Of a DNA stretch of 64,000 bases, positions 52,819 to 61,883 are shown piece after piece. The stretch is from positions 1 through 64,000 of the forward strand of contig NZ_LYXZ01000040.1 in assembly GCF_001676615.1 (NCBI RefSeq), in the 5' to 3' direction. Position 1 is the first letter of the stretch. Each line of letters starts with the position of its first letter. The notes beneath the pieces are model-generated. The model was given only the letters and a program-made list of their open reading frames with translations, was not told where the DNA came from and made no database searches. The DNA comes from Labrys sp. WJW. Lineage in GTDB: Bacteria; Pseudomonadota; Alphaproteobacteria; Rhizobiales; Labraceae. A program made the position numbers and the translations under genes.

Positions 52819-55803
52819 TCACCGCGACCGATGGAGGGCAGGCAGGACATGTGACAAAGCTTCCCTATACCTGTCCTCATTGTGCTCTGATTGGAGCCTG
52901 TTGCAGCAGCCTTGCCGGAGACGCTGCCACAACTCTTCGGAACGATAGAGCCGGACGATCGCAGCGGCGAAGCCCTCCGTGTCATCCACGGGTACGGCCA
53001 GCACTTCCCGCTCGTTGCTCCAGCCAAGCTGTCCAAGAAGCAGGTCGGTGATCACGGTGGGAACACCGAACGAGGCCGCTTCATAGACCTTGTAGGGTGT
53101 CCCGGCAGCAAAGCGCGTCGGTGCGATGGCAATGCGGCAGGCATCGTAGATCGGAGCGAGATCGGCCACGGGCCCGTGCCAGGTGACCCGGCTATGCGAC
53201 AGGAAACGGTCGAGAGCCAGGCCCGGGGCGACATGCCCGACCAGGTTGAGCCGGGTTTCCCAGCCGAGCTCCGCCTCGACACGCGGCAGGATTTCCTCGA
53301 TGAACCAGTTCAATGAATCGTAGTTGGGCGTATTCTCGGCATAGAGGCTGCCGACGAAGACGAGGCCGGCCCGATCCTGGAAGCTGCGAGGGGTCGGGGT
53401 GACGGGCCGGTAGGTTCCCACCACCCTGGCATGGGGGAAACCGAACTTGTGCAGCACGGCTGCTTCGGACGGGCTGACCGTGACAATCTCCTGGCAGAAA
53501 TGGCCATGCTCGAATTCCCGGGCCATGGCCTCGCCAAGATCGAAGGGCCTGTTTTCACGCTTTGCCTGCAGCTCCTCCCGCAGCGAGAAGACCGCCTCCG
53601 TATCAAGGACAACGCTCGTCTTGTTCGGGTTAAGATTGAGATCTTCAAGATATCTATAAAGAAAATTCAGGTTGTGAGCCCGGCAAATCCAGATACAATC
53701 AAAATAATTCTTTCTATCATTGATAAACTTATTGAAGTCATGATGATTGAGGTCGTGAATGATCTCGATGCTATCAGGAAAATCCGCATAGATTTCGGCA
53801 ATCGGCGCTGCAGTCCCATGAACCGGGAATACCGTCACCTGATAGCCCATCCCCGCCATCACCCGGATGAGATCGTTGCTGCGGACCGCACCGGCTCCCA
53901 GGCTGCGCAGCGGAATATAGTCCTCGACATAGAGGATCTTCGGTTGGGTCTTGCCGGCAAAACGGGCCTCCAGCAGGGCTTCCGGCGTGTTCGGAAAACG
54001 ATGCTTCAACGCCTGCAAATGTTTGGCGTGGAAGGCCTTCTGGTTCTTGTGCATCAGTCCGAATGCCGCGCCCGAGTCGCGCGAGCTACCATATTCGTAG
54101 TGATAGACCACCACATTGGGGTCGTAGACGACGCGGTAGCCTTCCTTCCACACCTGCAGGCAGAGGTCGGCGTCTTCGTAATAGGCCGGGGCGAATTGCG
54201 GATCGAAGCCACCGATCTGCGCAATCAGATCGGCGCGCGCCATCAGGAAGACCCCGGAGACGAAATCGACGTCGCGCACGAAATTCGCTTCCGGGCTGAG
54301 CGGGGCCCAATCCCGCATATAGCCGTTGGTCTTGCCGTCCCGCCAGATGATGCAGCCGGCCTCCTGCAGCTTTTCATTGGTACGGATCACCTTCGCGCCG
54401 ACCACGCCGATCTGCGCATCGGCCTCCAGACGCGCCATGGCGGCGGCGATCGCCCCGGTGGACAGCCTCACATCATTGTTCAGGAACAGGATGGCGGGGG
54501 CATTCGCATGCAGCAGTGCGCTGTTGCAGGCATGAATGAAACCGATATTGGTCTCGAAGCGCAGATGAACCATGCCCCTGACATAGCGCTGGATCTGCTT
54601 GACCTCGTCCGTCGAGCCCGAGTCGACCAGAATGAGCTGGATCCCACCGGCGTAGTTGTCCCGTAGCGACGCCAGCGTCATCAACGTCATGGCCAGGTGG
54701 TTGTGCACCACGACGATGACGCAGACATCGGCGCGGCCGTCGACGGTGAAATCGATCGGCCGGCGCGCATGCTGGGGAGCCATGTTCTCGGCATGGCTGA
54801 GAAACAGGGCACGGGCCTGCTTCTCCGGCACGTCGATCGGGGCTCCGGTCGGCGCGAAGGGCAGCCCCTTCAGGAGACCGACGGTGAGGAGATGGGCGAA
54901 GGGATCGACGACCTTGGCCAGTTCCGCATTGACCACCACGCTGGAGCGGCGGGCCCAGTAATACTGCAGATTGATGTAGTTGGTCGGGTTGCGCAGCTCA
55001 TGTTGGCCATAGCGCAGGAAATGCAGATAAGCGTTGCGGAACCACTTGCCCCGGCCGATGACCTTTTCGATGTCGCTATAGCGTTCGATATAGAAGCGCT
55101 CGCGGAAATATTCGAGCGGATCGAAGGCCGACGGATCCGGGTTCGACAGATAGTGATGCAGAGCGCCTTTGAACTGCTGCTCCGCGACGGCCTGCTCGAC
55201 CTCGGGATAGTGCAGAAAATACCAGGCGGCATCGAAATAGGGCGAGGTGGGGACATCGCCCCTGCCCTCGTCGATCCAGGCCAGATAGTGCTGAAACGCG
55301 CCCATGCCGTTCGGAACGGGCTGGCCGACAATGTCGGCCATGTGCCGACGATAGATTTGCGGCGAGAACAGCAGATGGGCTTGCCGTCCCTCCTGCGCTC
55401 CCCTTTTCAGGTAATGGTCGTAGAGATTGGCAAAGCCGCCCTTGATCAGGGCGGCATCGGTCAAATCCGCGTAGAGCTGGCGATAGAAACCCGGTTCGAA
55501 CAGCCAGTGTGCGGAGCGCTCATTGCGACCGCTCTGGCAATAATGCTCGAAACCGCAGGTGATCCGCCCCTCGGTGATCGCCTGGGCAACCTGCTCATGC
55601 TCGGAAACGTAGAAAGCCTCGTCGAAATAACGATTGGGCGAGTGCCCGAGCTTCATGCCCTGGGTGAGATAGAACTCCAGGGGATCCGCCTCGTCGGCGG
55701 CAATGGGATAGGTTCGCCGATACCAGTCCGGGTCGAACCGGCCCCATAGCGGCCCGCCTCCGCCGGCCGAACCCGTGAGCGTGTCCAGAACCACCCCTTC
55801 CAA
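52819..55803 (-). CDS. Giant glycosyltransferase, FDxxxY repeats plus GT2 and GT4 domains
   Basis: A 994-residue protein. Residues about 20-290 contain about five diverged copies of the FDxxxY repeat: FDPDWYRRTYP..., FDEAFYVSEHEQV, FEPGFYRQLYADL...HYLKRGAQEGR, FSPQIYRRHMADI and FDAAWYFLHYPEV. A GT2 domain spans about 355-600 (VCVIVVVHNHLAM, DSGST, LFLNNDVRLS, YYEDADLCLQVW). A GT4-type domain follows from about 620 to 990, with ILYVEDYIP and VGSLYAENTPNYDSLNWF. The TTG at 55803 is taken as start, with GTG 55794 as an alternative. It is 106 bp upstream of kpsT on the same strand. Confidence 0.85.
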   Translation of the reverse strand: MEGVVLDTLTGSAGGGGPLWGRFDPDWYRRTYPIAADEADPLEFYLTQGMKLGHSPNRYFDEAFYVSEHEQVAQAITEGRITCGFEHYCQSGRNERSAHWLFEPGFYRQLYADLTDAALIKGGFANLYDHYLKRGAQEGRQAHLLFSPQIYRRHMADIVGQPVPNGMGAFQHYLAWIDEGRGDVPTSPYFDAAWYFLHYPEVEQAVAEQQFKGALHHYLSNPDPSAFDPLEYFRERFYIERYSDIEKVIGRGKWFRNAYLHFLRYGQHELRNPTNYINLQYYWARRSSVVVNAELAKVVDPFAHLLTVGLLKGLPFAPTGAPIDVPEKQARALFLSHAENMAPQHARRPIDFTVDGRADVCVIVVVHNHLAMTLMTLASLRDNYAGGIQLILVDSGSTDEVKQIQRYVRGMVHLRFETNIGFIHACNSALLHANAPAILFLNNDVRLSTGAIAAAMARLEADAQIGVVGAKVIRTNEKLQEAGCIIWRDGKTNGYMRDWAPLSPEANFVRDVDFVSGVFLMARADLIAQIGGFDPQFAPAYYEDADLCLQVWKEGYRVVYDPNVVVYHYEYGSSRDSGAAFGLMHKNQKAFHAKHLQALKHRFPNTPEALLEARFAGKTQPKILYVEDYIPLRSLGAGAVRSNDLIRVMAGMGYQVTVFPVHGTAAPIAEIYADFPDSIEIIHDLNHHDFNKFINDRKNYFDCIWICRAHNLNFLYRYLEDLNLNPNKTSVVLDTEAVFSLREELQAKRENRPFDLGEAMAREFEHGHFCQEIVTVSPSEAAVLHKFGFPHARVVGTYRPVTPTPRSFQDRAGLVFVGSLYAENTPNYDSLNWFIEEILPRVEAELGWETRLNLVGHVAPGLALDRFLSHSRVTWHGPVADLAPIYDACRIAIAPTRFAAGTPYKVYEAASFGVPTVITDLLLGQLGWSNEREVLAVPVDDTEGFAAAIVRLYRSEELWQRLRQGCCNRLQSEHNEDRYREALSHVLPALHRSR

Positions 55804-55934
55804 CGCCTTCCACTCCCCAAAAATCCGACAGCGCCTGAGAAACGCATCCCGGAAAAACGAACTTCTTCTACAACTCTTTGTTTCTGCTTATCTTTGTAGA
55901 TTCGAGCGACGTCATCGGGCACAAGGACCAAGCT

Positions 55935-58900
55935 TCATCTGGTGCCACTTCCCTTGGTGTTGCCGAAATCGGCAAAGAAGGTCTTGCGCTTGCCCTTCAA
56001 CCAGTCGCGATCCTCCTGGCTGGCATCCTCGTCTTCGACGAAGTCGCCGGTCATGAAGTAGGGCCATGGTTCCTGTTCGGGCGGGCGCTTGAGAATGTCG
56101 CGATAGATCGCGATCAGGTCGCGCGCCTGGTCCGCGGCGGTGCGGGGCTTGACGGCCAGGGCCGGCGGCGAAGCGAGATAGTGCTCGGGGGAGGCGTTGA
56201 TCTCCTCGAGCGTACTCAACAAAGGTTCGATCGTGGCGACGTCGAGCACCCAGCCATTGACGCCATGCTCGATGCCTTCTCCGATCGCCCCGCGGTCGGA
56301 GGCGATCACCCACAGGCCGGCGGACGTGGCTTCGCGCGAGACCAGGCCGAAGCTTTCGGGCCAGACCGAGGGCACCAGCAGGACGTCCTGCTGCGCGTAG
56401 AGCGTGTGCATGTCTTCCTGCTTGGTCTTGCCGACGAAGCGGACCAGCGTCTCGCCCCAGCGCGTTTCCAGGGCCGGCCCCCCGAAGCGCTGATGATCGA
56501 CGATCGTCAGTTCGAGATTGGCAAAGCGCCCCTGCTTGAAGGCGGCCTGCACGAGGTGGAAGCCCTTGTGATGGGTTTCGCCGCTGACCTGGACCAGGCG
56601 CACCTTGCCATTGGGGGAGCGGGTCTTCCTCACGCGTTCCATCGCCGGCACGCCATTGGGCACCGAGCGCGCTGCGGGGTAGCCGGCGCGATGCATGATC
56701 TGGGTGAACGCATCCGAGACCCCCAGGATGGCGGCCGAACGTTCGAGCAGGATGCGCAGGCGGCGGCGGCGTTCGAGCGAGCGCCCGATCGATTTGCCGA
56801 AGGGAGGCCTGGAGGGCAGTGCCTCCTCCGGTTCGACCGGCGCCCCGGTGATATCGGTGAGGAAATTATAGTCCGACACCCACCAGCCGTCATGGACGGT
56901 GTTGATATAGGGCACGCCTGCCCGGATGCAGGCGGTCATCAGTGAGGCACTCCCCCGCTGCGGAGAGTGGATATGCACCAGGTCCGGCCGCCAGAACTCC
57001 AGCACGCGGGCAAAGAGCTGGCCATAGCGCTCGTTGAAAGGGCGCCATTCCTGGATGTCCTCGATCGGGGAATTGGCCCGGAAGACCGGGATGCCCTTGT
57101 AGTTCTCGACCCGCAGCTGGTAGGGCTTGCGGTTGTCGTTGTCCGACGTCATCACCGCAAAATCGCATTCGGTGGCGAAGTTCGAGCCGACGAAGCTGTC
57201 GATATTGTCCCGGATGACGCGGGTCGAGCCACCGATGGTCTGGGGTGGAAAGAAGATGTTGAAGAACAGGATGCGCTTCTTGCGCCGGGAAAGCTGCAGC
57301 CGGGTGTCGCTGCGATTGAAGGCCGGCGCCAGCAACTCCTTGAACCGTTCGGCATTGCGCTCGAGGCTATAGAAGCTCACGGCCTTGGCGCGCGCCGCCT
57401 CGGCCATGGCCTGGCGGCGCTCGGGCGAGCGGATCAGGGCCTCGAGCGCGGTTTCCCACTCCTCGGGCGTGCGCGCGAGAAAGGCGTCGACACCGTCTTC
57501 GAGCACTTCCTCATAGCGATGGGTGGCGCTGACCACCGAAGGCACGCTGAAGGCGGCGGCCTCCAGCCACTTGATCTCGCTCTTGCCGTTGGTGGTCGGC
57601 GCCGGCACGAGCACGGCCATGTTGATGTCGGCTTCGGCCAGCAAGGACCAATAGGACTGCACGTCCTTGGTCCATTCGAGCTGGGTGATGCGCTCGCGCA
57701 CCGCATCGAAACGCTCATCGAGGGACAGATAGCCCACCACCATCAGGCGCACATTCGGGTGGCGCTCCATCAGGTTCAGCAACGGTCCGCCGACGAGATC
57801 GAGGAAGTCGCTGTTATGCGCCTTGGTGCCCGAGCCGTAGAACAGCACGACGTCGTCGTTGCGCCGCACCCGCGGAATGCGCTGTTGGAAATGGTCGGCG
57901 TCATGGCTGTCGATGCCGTTGGGCAGCACGAAGCAACGCCCGGTTCGCACCAGCTTTTCCATATAGCCGGCGAGCAGGGTCGTGGAGGCGATGCCATAGT
58001 CGCACATCGCAAGCGCCGCCCGGAACAGCGGCACCCCCATCTGCAGCGAATGATAGAAGCTCTTGCTGACCGAGGCGCCATAGGTCTCGATCGGCTCGGG
58101 ATAGTGGGTGCCGTCGAAGATCAGGTCGTCGATGTCGTAATAGCTGGGGATGCCGAGCGCCCGGCAGATCGAGATCGCCCGGATGTTCGACGGCAAGGCC
58201 GGCAGGCGATAGAAGATGGCGGCGCTGGCACCCGGCATGGCCGTGATGAAATCATCCACCTCCGCCTGGGTGTAGACTTCCAGCTTGAGGCCGGCGACCT
58301 TGGCGATCTCGATCTTCTGGGTCACGCGATATTGCGTGCATTGCCGCAGATCGACATTGGCCAGCATGACGACGCGCTGATCGGGCGTTGCCGGCAGCGG
58401 CGGACCGGGTGGATCGAAGGTGTTCCACCAGCTTGCGATATCGGCGACCACCTTGGTCATGACATCGTCCGCTTCCTGGCGGCGCTCCTTGGCATAGAGT
58501 TCCTCGGCCGCCATCCAGGCTTCCCGGAATGCGGCATCGATGGTCTGGCGCAGCGCCTCGCGCCAGCGGATGTCGCCGCCGGAAGCCGTCCTGGTCTGGA
58601 GAAGCACCTCCACCGCCTGCTCGGGCTCGCGCAGCTTCAAGGCAGCCTCGATGGCCTTGACGGCAGTCTGGACCTGGATCGAACCGGCGTCGATGGCCTG
58701 GCGATAGAGGGGTAGCGCCTCCTCCCCCTTGTCCCGCGCGGCCAGGCAATCGGCCCAGCGCTCCCGTTCCACCGGCCCAAGCGGGCTCTTGCGGTCGAGG
58801 AAGGCATAGAGGCTGGTCGCACGATCGGGATTGCGCGCCTTCAAGGCGCCTGCCAGCGCCAGCAGGAAGTCCTGCCCGCCGTCCGGCCCGAGTGGAATCT

Positions 58901-59858
58901 CGTGCGCCGGGATCGCGTCATTGACGGTGAGATGATAGAGCAGGTCCCAGCGATGCTTGGGCGTCACGCCAGGCCGGCTGCCATAGGCACGCCAGTCGAA
59001 CCCGGCCGGATATTCGAGCAAGGCAAGGCCGTGCAGCTTGAGATGCTCGGCGGCATTGCCGGGCACCTTGGCTTTCAGGCCGGTAAACAGCCAATATTGA
59101 TAGAGTTCGGCCGGCGTCTTGCCGGCCTGCGCCGGATTGGCATCGGCAAAGTAAACCGGATCGAAGGCATGCACGAAGGAGATCGGCGCCAGGCGCTCGA
59201 ATCCTTCGCGGATCATCGCCTGCAGGGCCTCCTGCTTGTTGGCGGCCTCCCCGACCCAGCGCGAGTTCAGGAGGTTGAACTCCTCCAGATTGAGGAAACG
59301 CAGCCAATATCCGTCCTGCAGTCCCTCGCTCTGCGCGAGCTGATCCAACGTTCCGACCGCACCGGCCGGCTTGCCGACGGATTGGTAGTGTTCCAGCAGG
59401 GCATCGTTCGGGATCTGAATGCCCTTGAAATAGAGGGCGCGGTAGAGATCGGCATCGAATTGGTAGGGAACCCGCCCTTCCTTGCGGCCATGCAGCAGGA
59501 AGTGCCTGGCGGCCGCATAGGACGAGCCGAGGGAGGAAAGGTCGGAATAGCGCTCGATATATTCCTTCCAGTCGAACAGCTCCGGCAACTTGCCATGCTC
59601 GGCTTCGAGCTCGGCAATGTAGTGGCCGATGCCCTTCTCGCTATAGAGACGACCTTCCGCCGCCCCATGGCTGGCATAGTGTTTTTCGGCCCTGGCCTGC
59701 GAGAAGGATTGCAGATCGGTGTGCGAGCTGACGTAGACCTGCCAGTCGAAATCGCTCGGTAGATTGAGGTCCGGATTGGCCTGATGCCCCGACGACGCGA
59801 AAGAAGGCATCTTCTTGATCGGTGCCAATTTTGTCCAGAAACGAGAGCTCTTGCCCAT
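55935..59858 (-). CDS. Giant dual-GT4 glycosyltransferase, paralogue of the protein at 47151
   Basis: A 1307-residue protein. FDWQVYVSSHTDL...HYASHGAAEGRLY, FDWKEYIERYSDL...HFLLHGRKEGRVP and FDADLYRALYFKG are N-terminal repeats (residues about 35-180). A helical stretch precedes the first GT4 domain, which carries YYDIDDLIFDG near 573 and FYGSGTKAHN near 671. The second GT4 domain starts near 861 (RILFFNIFFPPQTIGG) and has SVWPESFGLVSREATSAGL. The same order and motifs occur in the + strand protein at 47151, so they are duplicates. Start is ATG 59858, with an upstream GTG (59879) possible. The gene heads the - strand half of the cluster. Confidence 0.87.
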   Translation of the reverse strand: MGKSSRFWTKLAPIKKMPSFASSGHQANPDLNLPSDFDWQVYVSSHTDLQSFSQARAEKHYASHGAAEGRLYSEKGIGHYIAELEAEHGKLPELFDWKEYIERYSDLSSLGSSYAAARHFLLHGRKEGRVPYQFDADLYRALYFKGIQIPNDALLEHYQSVGKPAGAVGTLDQLAQSEGLQDGYWLRFLNLEEFNLLNSRWVGEAANKQEALQAMIREGFERLAPISFVHAFDPVYFADANPAQAGKTPAELYQYWLFTGLKAKVPGNAAEHLKLHGLALLEYPAGFDWRAYGSRPGVTPKHRWDLLYHLTVNDAIPAHEIPLGPDGGQDFLLALAGALKARNPDRATSLYAFLDRKSPLGPVERERWADCLAARDKGEEALPLYRQAIDAGSIQVQTAVKAIEAALKLREPEQAVEVLLQTRTASGGDIRWREALRQTIDAAFREAWMAAEELYAKERRQEADDVMTKVVADIASWWNTFDPPGPPLPATPDQRVVMLANVDLRQCTQYRVTQKIEIAKVAGLKLEVYTQAEVDDFITAMPGASAAIFYRLPALPSNIRAISICRALGIPSYYDIDDLIFDGTHYPEPIETYGASVSKSFYHSLQMGVPLFRAALAMCDYGIASTTLLAGYMEKLVRTGRCFVLPNGIDSHDADHFQQRIPRVRRNDDVVLFYGSGTKAHNSDFLDLVGGPLLNLMERHPNVRLMVVGYLSLDERFDAVRERITQLEWTKDVQSYWSLLAEADINMAVLVPAPTTNGKSEIKWLEAAAFSVPSVVSATHRYEEVLEDGVDAFLARTPEEWETALEALIRSPERRQAMAEAARAKAVSFYSLERNAERFKELLAPAFNRSDTRLQLSRRKKRILFFNIFFPPQTIGGSTRVIRDNIDSFVGSNFATECDFAVMTSDNDNRKPYQLRVENYKGIPVFRANSPIEDIQEWRPFNERYGQLFARVLEFWRPDLVHIHSPQRGSASLMTACIRAGVPYINTVHDGWWVSDYNFLTDITGAPVEPEEALPSRPPFGKSIGRSLERRRRLRILLERSAAILGVSDAFTQIMHRAGYPAARSVPNGVPAMERVRKTRSPNGKVRLVQVSGETHHKGFHLVQAAFKQGRFANLELTIVDHQRFGGPALETRWGETLVRFVGKTKQEDMHTLYAQQDVLLVPSVWPESFGLVSREATSAGLWVIASDRGAIGEGIEHGVNGWVLDVATIEPLLSTLEEINASPEHYLASPPALAVKPRTAADQARDLIAIYRDILKRPPEQEPWPYFMTGDFVEDEDASQEDRDWLKGKRKTFFADFGNTKGSGTR

Positions 59859-60356
59859 ACTACACCGGTATTCAAACACGCTTTTGGTTCCGATCGCGGC
59901 GGCAGGTCAGTATCGGTCCTGCATCCACGCCTCGGGCGGTCGAGACGCCCCACCCAACGGGGAGGCTTAGCCAAACGGCAAAACAATCATCCCTGGGCTT
60001 CAAGCTCCTGATAGGTACCTTCATCGATACGTCGAACACATTACTATCTGTTGACGATCGACGTCGCCATGACAATTACATCTTGGTCCAGCACGACATG
60101 CATTTTGTGGATATAGTGCCATAGGACATCACGGGGGCGGAAAAAGACTGCAGGCGATTGGTTTCCTGCCTGTTGTCCCCTTCCGGCTGGTGATCTTCAT
60201 CGGTTCGGCAGTAAATATCGCGCAATTTCACGAACCAGATCGTCCGGAAGAATCTGCTGGGGAGGAACGCTGCCCGTCATGAATACAGCAATGAACGCAT
60301 CATTCCGGTAATTCCACCTTGTCTTTCGAAAACTTTTGCCAGCCACGAACGCTCCG
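59859..60356. promoter_or_regulatory. Long intergenic region upstream of the - strand polysaccharide operon
   Basis: About 500 bp without a convincing gene. It must include the promoter of the 55935-59858 gene. Bases 60000-60120 are noticeably less GC-rich and could hold it. No repeat, RNA or terminator is recognised. Confidence 0.4.
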
Positions 60357-60857
60357 CTACGCCGCTGCGTTTCCGCCCGCCAAACCATCGGCGGTACTGC
60401 CGCCCTCGCCTGGATCGACCCGATAGGCTGACAGTTTCGTGTGAAGGTGGATCTCGATCAGATCCGGCGCAGAGCCATCGTAATCCAGCAGATCGGCAGG
60501 AAGCTGAGCGTCGCCGTTCGACCAGCGCCACATCACCTCCCCCTCGCGCTCGCAAGCATAAAATCCGTGTTCCAGCCTGGGGTGGTCGAGCGCGATCTCG
60601 CGAAGGCCATGCTTGCCGCGCAGGCAGATGCGCCCGACCGCCACGCCGAGCACACGCTCATCCTCCTCCACAGGTTCGACCTGGCCGGATCGCGAGACGA
60701 GCCGTGCTTGCCTGAAGTCCGGCGGCACGACAAAGGTATGAATGGCGCCTTCGATCGAGACCGGCCGGCATTCACGTTGATCGAACCAGAGGCGCAGGGC
60801 CGGATCACCCACCATCCTGTGATCCGCCGTTTCGGCCGGAGGCAAGGAATCCAGCAT
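60357..60857 (-). CDS. Stand-alone Hint-associated C-terminal domain protein
   Basis: A 166-residue cytosolic-looking protein. Residues about 30-135 read like the C-terminal domain of the Hint protein at 61884: IHTFVVPPDFRQARLVSRSG corresponds to MALFMIPSNVRSVRIVSRAS, then ERVLGVAVGRICL to RRFLGVLVGAVTL, and WRWSNGDAQLP to RRWTDGDAVLP. No Hint motif is present. The function of this domain is unknown; a carbohydrate or partner contact is possible. ATG 60857 has an AAGGA box. The gene is on the same strand as the XRE and Hint genes. Confidence 0.7.
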   Translation of the reverse strand: MLDSLPPAETADHRMVGDPALRLWFDQRECRPVSIEGAIHTFVVPPDFRQARLVSRSGQVEPVEEDERVLGVAVGRICLRGKHGLREIALDHPRLEHGFYACEREGEVMWRWSNGDAQLPADLLDYDGSAPDLIEIHLHTKLSAYRVDPGEGGSTADGLAGGNAAA

Positions 60858-61245
60858 GTCCTTACCCTTTATGCCCCGGAAGTGACGGGAGACAGGCCAG
60901 AGGGCCGGGGCGAATATGGCGGCTTCGCGAAACTGACCGACACCAGGCAATCCCTTCCGAGGTTAGGAGCCAGCCCGTCGCCCGCAGGCGGCGTCGACGC
61001 AGCGGCAATAATACCTATTTTGACTCTATATAATTCTACTTTTGGCTAATCCAGTCCATTTCCGGAATGGTGGCGCGACGCCCGGGGGACGCTCTGCCCG
61101 GTCGCCATTGCAGGGGCTGCAGCATTCTCCGCAGGGGCCGGCAGATTTTCAGCCAAGAAACCATTCAAAAACAAGAAGCCCGGAACAAGAAGCCCGGCAC
61201 CAGGATCGAGACGAGGAGATTGCATCTCGCCCAGGCGCGGACGCC
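60858..61245. other. Intergenic region, nothing recognised
   Basis: About 390 bp between the stand-alone domain gene and the end of the XRE regulator gene, both on the - strand. Part of it must hold the promoter of the former. A short T/A-rich patch at 61010-61040 is the best place. No other feature was seen. Confidence 0.4.
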
Positions 61246-61836
61246 TCATCCATCATCCGGTTCGCGCTGATTCGTCTGGCGTTCCAGCCATTTCTGCGCG
61301 CTCAGCTTCCGGCTCGGGCTGAGCATGCGATAGAGCGCGATGAGATCGGCCTCGTCGGGCGACAGGGTGGTCTGGATACGCTCCTCGGCGAGTCCGTTCA
61401 GCAACGTGTCTTCGCCGACCCCCAGGGCCTGACAGAGCGCTGTCAGATGTTTGTTGATGCTGCCCTCTCGCCCGGTTTCCCAGAAGGCGACCGCCGCCCG
61501 CGAAACCTCGACCGCATCGGCAAGCTGCTGCTGGGTCATGCCGGCGGCCTGCCGCAAGGCCCGGATCCGCTTTCCGAGTTCGGCGCTGGGCGAAACCTTC
61601 TGCCCGGCCTCGGCATCCTGATCGGTCAATTCGGCGCTGTTGTCGGCAATCCAGCGCCGGAACGCACTGCGGGAGGCCTCCTGCGGCGCATCATCGGCCG
61701 ATTGCGACGCCAGGCGATAGAGCACCTTGCCCTTGAAGACGTCGACGACGATTCGCTGGGAATCCTCGCGACCGGAAGACATCCAAACCTGGCCAGGCTG
61801 CAGGATCGTGGCGTAGCGCATGCCCCTGAAAAGCAT
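61246..61836 (-). CDS. XRE-family regulator with N-terminal extension
   Basis: A 196-residue protein. A helix-turn-helix of Cro/C1 type spans about residues 86-140 (LGKRIRALRQAAGMTQQQLA, then SRAAVAFWETG). The N-terminal 80 residues (QPGQVWMSSGREDSQRIVVDV onwards) are an unrecognised domain ending in a helical FRRWI segment, and the C-terminal 55 residues are helical. Two starts are possible, ATG 61836 and ATG 61821. It sits between the Hint gene and its solitary domain relative, and could control them. Phage-type origin is possible. Confidence 0.78.
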   Translation of the reverse strand: MLFRGMRYATILQPGQVWMSSGREDSQRIVVDVFKGKVLYRLASQSADDAPQEASRSAFRRWIADNSAELTDQDAEAGQKVSPSAELGKRIRALRQAAGMTQQQLADAVEVSRAAVAFWETGREGSINKHLTALCQALGVGEDTLLNGLAEERIQTTLSPDEADLIALYRMLSPSRKLSAQKWLERQTNQREPDDG

Positions 61837-61838
61837 GT

Positions 61839-61865
61839 CAGCCAGCCCTGTTCAAGGGCTGGCTG
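61839..61865 (-). terminator. 11-bp perfect hairpin between the Hint and XRE genes
   Basis: CAGCCAGCCCT (61839-61849) and AGGGCTGGCTG (61855-61865) form a perfect stem with a 5-base loop. It lies 19 bp after the Hint stop, read on the - strand, and is followed by CTTTTC. It probably ends most Hint transcripts just before the XRE start. Confidence 0.65.
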
Positions 61866-61883
61866 TTCTTGTCGTCGATATTG

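Noticed and set aside
56967-58715. Long + strand open frame opposite the giant glycosyltransferase
   Set aside because: Shadow of a well-supported - strand gene; no conserved motif is present.
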